Notes: generated by a model from the sequence alone, not told the origin. A stretch of 64,000 nt of DNA from Herpetosiphon llansteffanensis (GCF_003205875.1 NZ_PUBZ01000147.1:96549-160548); one strand, 5' to 3'; shown: positions 55,274 through 63,540, counted from the first letter of the stretch. A program made the numbers and translations.

Positions 55274-55822
55274 TTATTCCTTTTCTACTTTAATCTGGAG
55301 TCTGATAAGTTCAAATGCATCATTGCTCTGAAGCATTTGAGATTTTTCGCTAATGAAATATGCTATTAACGTATCATTTACTGATATACTGCCAGTTCTT
55401 GAAAACGATTCTGTATCCATGATATTGTGTTCGCGAATCCGAAATAATAATTCTGCAACATTATCAATTTGTTTGAGTAGCGTTGATTCGCTTTGCTGAT
55501 TTGCTTCATCAATCAACATAACTATATCGCCATTTTCAAGATTAACCGCCAGAAATTCGATTTTTGCTGGGCTAGTGCTAATTTTCTCCAAGCTTTCGTG
55601 GGTGCCGCTATAGGTTTGGGTAAAATGCTGGTTAGCATCAGGCTGGTTTGGATCAAGCACGATAAACTCTGGTGGCAGCACAACCGTTAATGGGCCTTGT
55701 TTAAATGTTTGCCAGCCAGGCGGCGGTTCTGCTGGAGCCACTGGCTGAATTGACCAAACATAGGCCATAATCAACGCAAAGATTGCCAGTAAGCCGAAAA
55801 TAATCCAACGTGCTGTCCGCAT
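55274..55822 (-). CDS. Membrane-anchored protein, paralogue 1
   Basis: 182 residues. N-terminal transmembrane helix (RWIIFGLLAIFALIMAYVW) followed by P-rich linker PVAPAEPPPGWQTF. The outer domain, PLTVVLPPEFIVLDPNQPDANQHFTQTYSGTHESL, is shared with the 184-aa protein at 55873 (P-P-E-[FY]-I-V-L-[DN]-P, F-[TL]-[EQ]-T-Y-S-G-T). Family not recognised, though the pattern resembles bacterial DUF proteins with an immunoglobulin-like fold. Position relative to the next gene (gap 50) suggests co-transcription. Confidence 0.6.
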   Translation of the reverse strand: MRTARWIIFGLLAIFALIMAYVWSIQPVAPAEPPPGWQTFKQGPLTVVLPPEFIVLDPNQPDANQHFTQTYSGTHESLEKISTSPAKIEFLAVNLENGDIVMLIDEANQQSESTLLKQIDNVAELLFRIREHNIMDTESFSRTGSISVNDTLIAYFISEKSQMLQSNDAFELIRLQIKVEKE

Positions 55823-55872
55823 CTCAAACCTTCTTTCGTAACCAATCCAATCACTAGACCCCTATCCAATAA

Positions 55873-56427
55873 TCAATTATCGAGGAGTACAATATTCTGA
55901 CCAATTAATTCAAAAATAGGCTCACTTTGAGAGAATTGTGATTCTTCGCTAAAAACTTGAAATATGATCTCTTTATTGTATTTTCTAGAGCGATCACTCG
56001 TAGTAAATACATCCACTGGCTGCTGGTTATGCTTGCGAATATCGATCAGCAAATCGGTAACATCATCAAATTGATCAAAAACAGGGAGATAATTTTTGCT
56101 ATACGCTTTATCTATAATCGCAATCGTATCGCCATTTTTAGGATTAACCGCCAAAAAATCGATTTTAACCGGATCAGTGGCAATTTTTACCAAGGTTTTA
56201 TAAGTTCCACTATAGGTCTCGGTAAATTTTTGATTGGCATTAGCCAGCGTTGGATTAAGCACAATATATTCTGGCGGCAACGAAATAATCAAATCAGCTT
56301 GTTCGATTGTTTGCCAACCTGCTGGCGGAATTGGCCGTGGCTCTGGCTGATTCAGCCAAATATAAGCCCCAACACTACTTGCGAATACTACCAATAAACC
56401 AAGCATAATCCAACGCTGTAAGCTCAT
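55873..56427 (-). CDS. Membrane-anchored protein, paralogue 2
   Basis: 184 residues. Same architecture as the 182-aa neighbour: RWIMLGLLVVFASSVGAYIW anchor, P-rich linker, LPPEYIVLNP, KFTETYSGTYKTL, IDFLAVNPKNGD, and a C-terminal EESQ segment. A tandem duplication with moderate divergence. Function unknown. Confidence 0.6.
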   Translation of the reverse strand: MSLQRWIMLGLLVVFASSVGAYIWLNQPEPRPIPPAGWQTIEQADLIISLPPEYIVLNPTLANANQKFTETYSGTYKTLVKIATDPVKIDFLAVNPKNGDTIAIIDKAYSKNYLPVFDQFDDVTDLLIDIRKHNQQPVDVFTTSDRSRKYNKEIIFQVFSEESQFSQSEPIFELIGQNIVLLDN

Positions 56428-56445
56428 GATAAAATCGCTTTCTGA

Positions 56446-56694
56446 TTAAACAACCGTAATAATAAAATTAATTACGAAAAACAGAAGTGCGCTAGCGCTA
56501 AGAATGATTTTAGTAGTGCTATTGATTTTCTTCTGCAGAAAATAACTTACTCCCATTAAAATAAACCCGATCCCACCAAAAATTCCATTCCACGATATAT
56601 TGTTCGCTAAAGTCTGGTAAATGAACACAATTCCCGTAGGGATTAAGAATGCTCCAACAATGAAATTGATTTTGTCGAGCTGCTGCTGATTCAT
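56446..56694 (-). CDS. Small membrane protein, unknown
   Basis: 82 residues with three hydrophobic segments (KINFIVGAFLIPTGIVFIYQTL, ISWNGIFGGIGFILMGVSYFL, IILSASALLFFVINFIITVV). Start at ATG 56694 after AAGGGA; the longer frame reaches into the HEAT gene and is not credible. Not recognised. Confidence 0.5.
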   Translation of the reverse strand: MNQQQLDKINFIVGAFLIPTGIVFIYQTLANNISWNGIFGGIGFILMGVSYFLQKKINSTTKIILSASALLFFVINFIITVV

Positions 56695-56764
56695 AACCAT
56701 TCCCTTCAATGCAAATTGAAACTTGCTCATTGTACGTGAAAGTGCCACTAAGGTTGCTATGTAG

Positions 56765-57160
56765 CTAAGCTTGGAGCCGTTTAAGCGCTTTGCGGGCGGC
56801 GCTGGCAACCAAGGCGCGGGTATGAGTTTGCGCCTGATCATGCAATAAATTGACTAAAGCTGGAATCGCTAGCGAATTGTTGAACATGCCCAGTGCCAAA
56901 GCCGCCCAATAGCGCAGATTTGGGTTTGGATCGTGCAACAGGGCCAAGGTTGGCGCGAAAGCTTGGTCGCCAAATAAGGCGATTGAATGGGCAACTTGGC
57001 TCGGCTTGATCGCAGTTTCACTGCGAATGTAGGCCCAAAGTTGCTTGAAGGCGCTAAAGTCGCCTAATTGACAGAGCGCCAAACCAGCATGCTCGCGCAC
57101 TTCAACCATAGAATCGTGCAATGCAATGATTAATGCTTGGTTACTGGCAATCTTCTGCAA
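56765..57160 (-). pseudogene. HEAT-repeat protein, C-terminal part in a shifted frame
   Basis: 131 residues of HEAT/PBS-lyase-like repeats (IALHDSMVEVREHAGLALCQLGD, LLHDPNPNLRYWAALALGMF, LLHDQAQTHTRALVASAARKAL). It continues the repeat pattern of the gene at 57141 but lies in another frame, overlapping its last 20 bases, and starts at TTG without a ribosome-binding site. The simplest view is one longer HEAT gene with a frameshift; coupled translation is an alternative. Confidence 0.5.
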
Positions 57161-57671
57161 GCTGGCTCAGGGTTTCAATGCAGGTTACGCGCACCAGCGA
57201 CGATTCACGCTGATCGGTCACTATTTGCAAAAGCCATGGACGCGCTGGTTCGGCTTTGAGCGCACCCAAGGCGGCAGCAGCACACAAACGTGAGCGTGGT
57301 TGTTCGATCAATTGGCTCAAACACCAATCAATCGCGATTGGATCGCCTATTTCGCCAAGGCTACACAAGATGCAATCAAGCAGCCTTTGGTCGTTGATAG
57401 TTTGTGCCAGTGCTAATAAGGCTTGTGTTGCTGGTTGCATGTTGCTTGGCGAGTTTAGGCGCGCGCCCCATAAGCCAAGCGAGCGAATCGCATTAAGTTG
57501 CACTTGATGATCAGCATCGTTTAATAATTCGACCAAAAGCAGCAAGGCGTTAGGGTTGGTTGAAAAGCGCAAATCGTAGGCAATGGTTTGTCGTTGTTCA
57601 ACCACAGGATGATGAGCCAGTGCCTGCATTTCGGCAATCGTATAAGTCTCCGAATTATCGATTGAGTTCAT
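57141..57671 (-). CDS. HEAT-repeat protein (N-terminal part)
   Basis: 176 residues. Repeats such as LLNDADHQVQLNAIRSLGLWG, CILCSLGEIGDPIAIDWCL and RLCAAAALGALKAEPARPWLLQ alternate helices typical of HEAT/armadillo domains, which mediate protein binding. Possible starts are three consecutive ATGs (57671-57677); GAGAG is best placed for 57671. The protein ends abruptly in mid-repeat at LSQLAEDCQ, with the rest in the next frame (56765-57160). Confidence 0.6.
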   Translation of the reverse strand: MNSIDNSETYTIAEMQALAHHPVVEQRQTIAYDLRFSTNPNALLLLVELLNDADHQVQLNAIRSLGLWGARLNSPSNMQPATQALLALAQTINDQRLLDCILCSLGEIGDPIAIDWCLSQLIEQPRSRLCAAAALGALKAEPARPWLLQIVTDQRESSLVRVTCIETLSQLAEDCQ

Positions 57672-57773
57672 CATCATACTCTCTGCTGGGGAAATTGCTA
57701 GGGCGAGTATAGCAAAAAGCCTCGACTGCTGGCTCATACCAGCGTCCGAGGCTAAAATAGCTTCATTAAAGAT

Positions 57774-58271
57774 TTATTGTCTAATTTCGCCAGTCTCAGC
57801 ATTAATAAATGCAATATAATCGCTCGTAGTTACCATCCATTCATTAGTACATCTATCTAGTACATGAGGAATATAGACAACTAATAAATCTTTCCCGTTA
57901 ATGGTAGATTCATCTTTAATTGCAAGTTCAATTGCTGTTTGTGGGCTAAGGTTAAGTTTGCCGACCATCCGATTGCAATCCGTGTACCTTAAAATTTGAT
58001 CATTACCCGCAGCTTTTATTTCAGAAATATCGTGCGAATCCTGAGTGAATTTCAGATAATTTAATTGTTTTCGTTCTAGATCAATAATTTGCACTTCGGT
58101 ATTCGCTGATTTACTGTTGTAGACGACACCAAATATAAGATAATTATCTAAGCGTTTTCCATATAACTCTTCAATTTTTGTATCAAGATATTGATTATAG
58201 TTATTATTTGGTGCTGTGCTTTGGCAACCAACTAAAATCAAAATTAAAGCCAACCCATACATCAATCTCAT
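57774..58271 (-). CDS. Lipoprotein of unknown function
   Basis: 165 residues. Start MRLMYGLALILILVGCQST with lipobox ILVGC (Cys16). The mature part has alternating short strands and Asn-rich linker (NNNYNQYL), with EVQIIDLERKQLNYLKF. No family recognised. GAGGGG upstream supports the start at 58271 rather than the frame extension to 58364. It ends the six-gene minus-strand group that includes the lipoprotein/219-aa/145-aa cassette. Confidence 0.6.
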   Translation of the reverse strand: MRLMYGLALILILVGCQSTAPNNNYNQYLDTKIEELYGKRLDNYLIFGVVYNSKSANTEVQIIDLERKQLNYLKFTQDSHDISEIKAAGNDQILRYTDCNRMVGKLNLSPQTAIELAIKDESTINGKDLLVVYIPHVLDRCTNEWMVTTSDYIAFINAETGEIRQ

Positions 58272-58378
58272 GCTTTTGCCCCTCTGTATTAGCCTATCAA
58301 CGGTATATGTACGCGAAAATAGGTTTTTGGTTGCAGCGAAGCAACGCATATAGAATTCAATCATTTCAGCAAATAATA

Positions 58379-59107
58379 TTAGTTGTTATTGCTCTTAGTT
58401 GTATGCAGAATCTGCTGTTTGGTAATTGCGAAAGACGTATCATAGGCAATCAAACAAAACGGATAGACCTTGGGTAGTGGTGTATCATCATTGATGCCAT
58501 TGTAGATCTCAATCTGCGATATGAGATATTGCGCCGCTGCAAAATCGTTTTGCAACCCGTACTGATTCGGCATGCAATCAACTGGTGGATTATTGCGAAT
58601 CAATTGTTGATTGTCTGATTCGCAGACCCACGTGTGAATGCTGCTATAGCTAAACCAGCCTAGCTCAATTCCCAGCCAGCGACCCGCTTCGATTGGCAGC
58701 GGTTTTGGCTGGCGCAGCATGGTTAAAAACCCTTCTGGCTGTTCACCTGGGCGCTTTGCAGTTTGCTCAGCCATGAATTGCTCGTGATATTGGGCAGCTA
58801 AGCCAATCCGCACAATTTGCAATGCTTCGCTTTGTTTTGGTAATTTTAATGCAAATTCTTGGGCCAATTCGAGGGTTGTGAAAATATTGGGCAGTAACAA
58901 ATCATCTTCATTTTTTTGATACCAATCAGCTAATTCTTTTGCCACCAAATCGCTTGGGTCAGCGCTGAAATAACGCCACCAATGCTCAGGCAGCGCATTG
59001 AAACTACAATCGCGCAAGGCAAACATTTTTTCAGGAAACAGCGTTGGATCGAGATCGGATGGACGCTGAATCTTGGTCATGAGCAAATAACCACAATCGT
59101 ACCACAT
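58379..59107 (-). CDS. Unknown protein, distant homologue of the 219-aa family (copy 3)
   Basis: 242 residues, no signal. Shared framework with the 219-aa proteins at 60102 and 62293: near N-terminal CGYLL/LGYYL, F-T-[TA]-[LF]-E-[LV]-A-x-E-F-A, a middle aromatic block (LGIELGWFSYSSIHTWVCES versus LGFDILSFDIFCWESYLY), and overall size. Sequence identity is low. AGGA lies 7 bases before the ATG, and the start is 8 bases after the stop of the 163-aa gene, so the operon is tight. Function unknown. Confidence 0.55.
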   Translation of the reverse strand: MWYDCGYLLMTKIQRPSDLDPTLFPEKMFALRDCSFNALPEHWWRYFSADPSDLVAKELADWYQKNEDDLLLPNIFTTLELAQEFALKLPKQSEALQIVRIGLAAQYHEQFMAEQTAKRPGEQPEGFLTMLRQPKPLPIEAGRWLGIELGWFSYSSIHTWVCESDNQQLIRNNPPVDCMPNQYGLQNDFAAAQYLISQIEIYNGINDDTPLPKVYPFCLIAYDTSFAITKQQILHTTKSNNN

Positions 59108-59115
59108 TATTTATC

Positions 59116-59607
59116 CTAGCTCCTATCAAAATCTGCTTGCTCTTCTTCATCGTCATTTGCCTCAACAATAAAATGCTCATCATTATCATCATCGATCAAG
59201 CGCCAATACTCACTATTGGTTGAGCTAATCAATAATTCTAAGCAATAGTTTTTGCTCAAATGCAATTTAACATCGCCGATAGCATTGATTTGAATACTGC
59301 GGATGAATAACGATTGAGGCCAAAAGCTGGATAAAAAACTGTACAAAGCTGAACGTTCAACGCCAGCAGGATCGGGCTGAAACCAATCGCCACTGCCGAT
59401 AATAATCCGTTGGTTTTGCCACAAGCGCCATTCGCCGCTAATATGCAAGCCATAGCGGCTAATCTCAACTTCTTCTTGTTTGCGGTTGATAGTCATGCGC
59501 TTTGCGCCAATCCGCAAGCACCAGATTCCACCAACATCAAAGCCATCCCACAACTCTTGGCCAAGCAAACATGCCAGTTTTTGTTGAATGATCGAAATTT
59601 CGTGCAT
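59116..59607 (-). CDS. Unknown 163-aa protein (C family, copy 2)
   Basis: Opens MHEISIIQQKLACLLGQELWDGF, followed by WRLWQNQRIIIGSGDWFQPD and a beta-rich end IRSIQINAIGDVKLHLSKNYCLELLISSTNSEYWRLIDDD. The WRL...(G/S)SxDW(F)... and EYWRLI/EHWVLY positions align with the 145-aa protein at 59614. Some widespread hypothetical families with this pattern sit near toxin loci, but no assignment can be made here. The C-terminus is very acidic (NDDEEEQADFD). The stop of the upstream gene lies 6 bases away, indicating an operon. Confidence 0.55.
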   Translation of the reverse strand: MHEISIIQQKLACLLGQELWDGFDVGGIWCLRIGAKRMTINRKQEEVEISRYGLHISGEWRLWQNQRIIIGSGDWFQPDPAGVERSALYSFLSSFWPQSLFIRSIQINAIGDVKLHLSKNYCLELLISSTNSEYWRLIDDDNDEHFIVEANDDEEEQADFDRS

Positions 59608-59613
59608 AAACTC

Positions 59614-60051
59614 CTAGCTGCGATAACTGCAAATTTTCAGCCCATCGCGGTACAAAACCCAATGTTCACCAGCTGCTGCATTGATTAGAATGTCGAGTTT
59701 ATATTCATGATTGATTGAAAAGCAGAGATCGCCACTCTGGGGCTGCACATCAATCGCCCAAATAATTAAATTAGCGGGATTATGCGTGGCCCAAAATGCC
59801 GCGACGTTTGGCTCGAAGCTAAGAGAGTTATCGTCTTCAAACCAGTAATCATCGCTGCTGAGCACCACTTGATGCTGTTGACGCAAACGCCAAGCACAGT
59901 TAATTGTCAATTGGTAATATTGAATTTCACGGGTGGTTGGCTCGATAACGCGAATAACAAAACTTTCGAGGTCGCAGCTGGCACCGTGATACCACAATGC
60001 ACCACCGCTGAGCTGGCTAAGAGTTGATTTGATGCTGCTGAGTTGGTTCAA
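59614..60051 (-). CDS. Unknown 145-aa protein (C family, copy 1), TTG start
   Basis: Starting at TTG 60051 the protein reads MNQLSSIKSTLSQLSGGALW, which aligns with MHEISIIQQKLACLLGQELW of the neighbour at 59116. GGAG (60060-60063) is placed 8 bases upstream. The rest aligns too (WRLRQQHQVVLSSDDYWFEDD, IWAIDVQPQSGDLCFSINHEYKLDILINAAAGEHWVLY). The frame also stays open upstream through ATGs at 60132-60141, but that would overlap the preceding gene and lack homology. Function unknown. Confidence 0.6.
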   Translation of the reverse strand: MNQLSSIKSTLSQLSGGALWYHGASCDLESFVIRVIEPTTREIQYYQLTINCAWRLRQQHQVVLSSDDYWFEDDNSLSFEPNVAAFWATHNPANLIIWAIDVQPQSGDLCFSINHEYKLDILINAAAGEHWVLYRDGLKICSYRS

Positions 60052-60101
60052 GAATCGTGCTCCGCATAGAATTTGGACAAATATGGTGGAGAAATCTGCT
60101 G

Positions 60102-60761
60102 CTATTCTACAACGAAGGCCTGAATTAAACATGGAACCCAATTACCAATTGAGATCGGAAACCCATCCCAGCCGATTTCGCGATTGATGATTGTTCTGGT
60201 CAGGCGCACTGCATCGGCGTACGAATCGATTAATTGATGCTGATTTAGCTCAAGCAAGATTGGTTTTTCAGGCAAGACTCGCCGATAGAGATACGATTCC
60301 CAACAAAAAATATCAAACGAAAGAATATCGAAGCCGAGAGGCTGCATGGCTGGATGCAGCGGTTGTTGAGTTTGAAGCATGGAATACAGTGCAGGCTTCG
60401 TGTGAGGATACAATTCTTCAATCGCGGAGAGCGAGGGTGCAGCAAACTGGCTAGGAATGGATGGACTGACAATTTGCCATTGATATTGCTTTTTGCCAAA
60501 GCGTTGAGCAAACTCCAAAGCAACCTCAAATGCCGTAAACACATAGGGAAATTTAAAGCCTGCATCGAGCTTTTGGCCGAGCCAATCGGTTGCCGCGCCA
60601 ACATTGGTGATTTTATCGATACAGTCAGGCTCAAGCAGTAATGGATGTTTGGCATCTTGGGTAAAGAAAAACGTAGGGGTTGTGATGCTGTAATGATCGC
60701 ACCATGGCCCTGCGTGCGAAAGGTAGTAGCCAAGGTTGATGTAGCTTTGCTGGTTGCTCAT
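60102..60761 (-). CDS. Unknown 219-aa protein (B family, copy 1)
   Basis: 219 residues, no signal peptide. Near the N-terminus YINLGYYLSHAGPWCDHYSITTPTFFFTQ, in the middle FKFPYVFTAFEVALEFAQRFG, then SFDIFCWESYLYRRVLPEKPILLE. Cytoplasmic alpha/beta is likely; no motif recognised. It shares almost all residues with copy 2 at 62293, with 12 differences of which six cluster in residues 85-93. It begins 39 bases after the lipoprotein stop and precedes the TTG-started C gene. Confidence 0.6.
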   Translation of the reverse strand: MSNQQSYINLGYYLSHAGPWCDHYSITTPTFFFTQDAKHPLLLEPDCIDKITNVGAATDWLGQKLDAGFKFPYVFTAFEVALEFAQRFGKKQYQWQIVSPSIPSQFAAPSLSAIEELYPHTKPALYSMLQTQQPLHPAMQPLGFDILSFDIFCWESYLYRRVLPEKPILLELNQHQLIDSYADAVRLTRTIINREIGWDGFPISIGNWVPCLIQAFVVE

Positions 60762-60800
60762 GGGTTGCCTCTCGATATTGTGCTGGTTTACATGATAGAT

Positions 60801-61352
60801 CTAATCTTTGGGCCAAAACTCTGTGGAAAACGGGCCAGAAAATTCTCGGGTCATGGTTACTATGGAACCAGAATCATCGCTGGTGACGGCGATTATCATA
60901 CTGAATGCTGGCCCACAGATTGCATTTGCCGTGTATACATACTCGCTGGTTGTTGCCGTAAATTGCTCTTCCTGCCAAGCGTCGGCAAGGGCCTGTTCAC
61001 GATACCATGCTAAGATCGTGCTTGCAGCGGCGGAACTCCTGAATGTCGTACTGCGTATTTCCGCCAGATCGGTGGGAGCAGATGTATGGATGAGATCGCG
61101 ATAGTCGGGGTAGAGCAGCAGTTTAGGATAGCGCGGGTGGGATAAGTTTTCGCAACCAGCGTATTCATACCATTCTTCAGTTGGGGTTGGCAGAGCCACC
61201 GAGGGAGCAAGCGCCGTTGCCGAGGGAACAATGTCGGTCTGCTGGAGCTGCTCGCTGGCAATGCGCAGATCATCGGGCACACTGGTTGGTTGGCTGGAGC
61301 TACAGCCCTGGAGCAGCAGGCATGCCAATAGGAATGCAAACACATATCTCAT
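60801..61352 (-). CDS. Lipoprotein of the duplicated cassette, copy 1
   Basis: 183 residues. MRYVFAFLLACLLLQGCSSS has lipobox LLQGC (Cys17). The mature part ends FRSSAAASTILAWYREQALADAW with a beta-rich region and two Cys (ENLS-linked CEN and ICGPAF) that could form a disulfide. Family not recognised. AAGGAG lies upstream; the start at 61352 is preferred to 61397. Copy 2 at 62992 is clearly diverged. Confidence 0.65.
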   Translation of the reverse strand: MRYVFAFLLACLLLQGCSSSQPTSVPDDLRIASEQLQQTDIVPSATALAPSVALPTPTEEWYEYAGCENLSHPRYPKLLLYPDYRDLIHTSAPTDLAEIRSTTFRSSAAASTILAWYREQALADAWQEEQFTATTSEYVYTANAICGPAFSMIIAVTSDDSGSIVTMTREFSGPFSTEFWPKD

Positions 61353-61489
61353 TGGGATGCTCCTTGATTGATTGATGTTGTGGTATTCGAGATACAACTA
61401 TCTGCCCTAATCAAGCACACAATGGCCGTGCGTGCGCAAGGTAGGAGCCAAGATTGATGGATTGTTGTTGTTGAGGCATACATTATTCA

Positions 61490-61897
61490 TTATTCAATCT
61501 TAGTATTAGTATTACAGGATGGTTGGCTATCATTTTGGTCAATTGTGCATTCATAATACATATTATCACCCATAGAGTATTCAAAAGTGATATGATATTT
61601 CTTATAAGAAGGCTGTATAAGAGCACTCCATTGAGTATTATCTTTGATTTCTAGACAAATTTGTGTCTCTTTGCAGTATAAGTTAAATAAATTATCATTT
61701 GATAACACTGTATCTGTATTTACATTTGTGTTTTTTATAAAATCATTTATTTCTAATAATACTGTATAGTTGCTGGAAATATCTTCTTTGTATTTGATCG
61801 GTATTTCTTCACTATATTTATTTGGTGTAAATTTATCATTATTTTGGCAAGATATAAGTAGTATTGAGATAATTATTAGTGTAATAAAATTTTTCAT
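61490..61897 (-). CDS. Very AT-rich lipoprotein, unknown
   Basis: 135 residues. MKNFITLIIISILLISCQNN has lipobox LLISC (Cys17). The mature protein is Asn/Lys/Ile-rich (NKYSEEIPIKYKEDI). Base composition is far lower in GC than any other gene here, and codons favour AAT, ATA and TTA. GAGG lies upstream of the ATG at 61897. It lies between the two duplicated blocks and is probably recently acquired. Confidence 0.6.
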   Translation of the reverse strand: MKNFITLIIISILLISCQNNDKFTPNKYSEEIPIKYKEDISSNYTVLLEINDFIKNTNVNTDTVLSNDNLFNLYCKETQICLEIKDNTQWSALIQPSYKKYHITFEYSMGDNMYYECTIDQNDSQPSCNTNTKIE

Positions 61898-61968
61898 TCG
61901 ATTAATCCTCATATGATTAAATAACCACTATTGCTAATTAAGTGAAGGATTTGTGATATATTTTCCGA

Positions 61969-62064
61969 ATGCCTCCACTCGCCAACCTGCATCCGAGTGA
62001 AGTCGTGACCATTTGGATGCTGTTGGCCCTGAAGAGACGGAATTGTCGCGTCTTTTATCGCTGA
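61969..62064 (+). pseudogene. Transposase remnant
   Basis: A 31-codon ORF, MPPLANLHPSEVVTIWMLLA then LKRRNCRVFYR, ends at TGA where transposases of this type usually read FYRWL. HPSEVV-x-I-x-M-L-x-A-L-K and FYR are typical of the N-terminal region of IS4-like transposases. No further transposase sequence follows. It is a degraded insertion sequence fragment between duplication units. Confidence 0.4.
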
Positions 62065-62190
62065 TTGGTGCCAATTAAGACCTCGTATTTAATTGAGATC
62101 AAATGGAATACAAAGAACTCTCTTGTTCTCAGTCGCAATTGATGGTCTCAACATCAACTGTATATCTCATGCAGAGGACATAACCTTAAT

Positions 62191-62242
62191 CACCACCGCT
62201 GAGCTGGCTAAGAGTTGATTTGATGCTGCTGAGTTGGTTCAA
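62191..62242 (-). pseudogene. Truncated N-terminus of the C gene
   Basis: The DNA at 62191-62305 equals 60000-60114, so the first 17 codons of the 145-aa gene (TTG at 62242) are present and then the sequence ends. No stop or continuation of the family follows. This marks the left duplication boundary and shows a broken cassette copy. Confidence 0.75.
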
Positions 62243-62292
62243 GAATCGTGCTCCGCATAGAATTTGGACAAATATGGTGGAGAAATCTGCTG

Positions 62293-62952
62293 CTATTCTA
62301 CAACGAAGGACTGAATTAAACATGGAACCCAATTACCAATTGAGATCGGAAACCCATCCCAGCCGATTTCGCGATTGATGATTGTTCTGGTCAGGCGCAC
62401 TGCATCGGCGTACGAATCGATTAATTGATGCTGATTTAGCTCAAGCAAGATTGGTTTTTCAGGCAAGACTCGCCGATAGAGATACGATTCCCAACAAAAA
62501 ATATCAAACGAAAGAATATCGAAGCCGAGTGGCTGCATGGCTGGATGCAGCGGTTGTTGAGTTTGAAGCATGGAATACAGTGCAGGCTTCGTCTGAGGAT
62601 ACAATTCTTCAATCGCGGCGAGCGAGGGTGCAGCAAACTGCGCGGGAATAGATGGACTGACAATTTGCCATTGATGCTGCTTGCTACAAAAGTTTTTGAC
62701 AAACTCCAAAGCAACCTCAAAAACCGTAAACACATAGGGAAATTTAAAGCCTGCATCGAGCTTTTGGCCGAGCCAATCGGTTGCCGCGCCAACATTGGTG
62801 ATTTTATCGATACAGTCAGGCTCAAGCAGTAATGGATGTTTGGCATCTTGGGTAAAGAAAAACGTAGGGGTTGTGATGCTGTAATGATCGCACCATGGCC
62901 CTGCGTGCGAAAGGTAGTAGCCAAGGTTGATGTAGGTTTGCTGGTTGCTCAT
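62293..62952 (-). CDS. Unknown 219-aa protein (B family, copy 2)
   Basis: 219 residues. It differs from copy 1 at 12 positions: S6T, A77V, A85V, Q86K, R87N, G89C, K90S, Y93H, S104A, S112A, H120Q and A215S. Half of the changes lie in residues 85-93 (FAQRFGKKQYQ versus FVKNFCSKQHQ), so that segment may be variable or under different selection. The gene has no intact C partner downstream. Function unknown. Confidence 0.6.
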   Translation of the reverse strand: MSNQQTYINLGYYLSHAGPWCDHYSITTPTFFFTQDAKHPLLLEPDCIDKITNVGAATDWLGQKLDAGFKFPYVFTVFEVALEFVKNFCSKQHQWQIVSPSIPAQFAAPSLAAIEELYPQTKPALYSMLQTQQPLHPAMQPLGFDILSFDIFCWESYLYRRVLPEKPILLELNQHQLIDSYADAVRLTRTIINREIGWDGFPISIGNWVPCLIQSFVVE

Positions 62953-62991
62953 GGGTTGCCTTTCGATGGTGTGCTGGTTTACATGATAGAT

Positions 62992-63540
62992 CTAATCTTT
63001 GGGCCAAAGCTCTGTTGAAAATGGGCCAGAAAATTCTCGGGTCATGGTTACTATCGAATCAGTAGCATCGCTGGTGACAGTAATCGTTATTTCAAATGCA
63101 GGCCCACAGACTCCATTGCCATATTCATACCGACTCATCGTTGCCGTAAATTGCTTTTCCTGCCAAGCATCGGCAAGGGCCTGTTCACGATACCATGCTA
63201 AGATCGTGCTTGCAGCGGCGGAACTCCTGAATGTCGTGTGCCGAACCTCGATCGGAGGAGTTGGTATGTCTGTCTGGGTGAGATCACGATAGTCGGGGTA
63301 GAGCAGTCGTTGGGGATACAGCGGGCGGGATAAGTTTTCGCAACCAGCGTATTCATACCATTCTTCAGTTGGGGTTGGCGGAACCACTGAGGGAGGAATT
63401 GCCGTTGCCGAGGGAACAATGTCGGTCTGCTGGAGCTGCTCGCTAGCGATGCGCAGATCATCGGTCACAATGGTTGGTTGGCTGGAGCTACAGCCCTGGA
63501 GCAGCAGGCATGCCAATAGGAATGCAAACACATATCTCAT
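62992..63540 (-). CDS. Lipoprotein of the duplicated cassette, copy 2
   Basis: 182 residues with the same signal and lipobox as copy 1. The mature domain is roughly 80-85 percent identical by eye, more changed than the 219-aa protein, with differences spread through the variable middle. The start is the ATG at 63540. It is followed by the 219-aa gene 39 bases downstream. Confidence 0.65.
   Translation of the reverse strand: MRYVFAFLLACLLLQGCSSSQPTIVTDDLRIASEQLQQTDIVPSATAIPPSVVPPTPTEEWYEYAGCENLSRPLYPQRLLYPDYRDLTQTDIPTPPIEVRHTTFRSSAAASTILAWYREQALADAWQEKQFTATMSRYEYGNGVCGPAFEITITVTSDATDSIVTMTREFSGPFSTELWPKD

Larger units (their letters stand above)
60000..61453. repeat. Segmental duplication, unit 1
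   Basis: Approximate extent. The block from CACCACCGCTGAGCTGGCTA to CAAGCACACAATGGCC is repeated at an offset of 2191 bases. It covers the 219-aa gene, its lipoprotein and the first 17 codons of the C gene. The copies are nearly identical in the first kilobase and more divergent in the lipoprotein. Confidence 0.9.
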
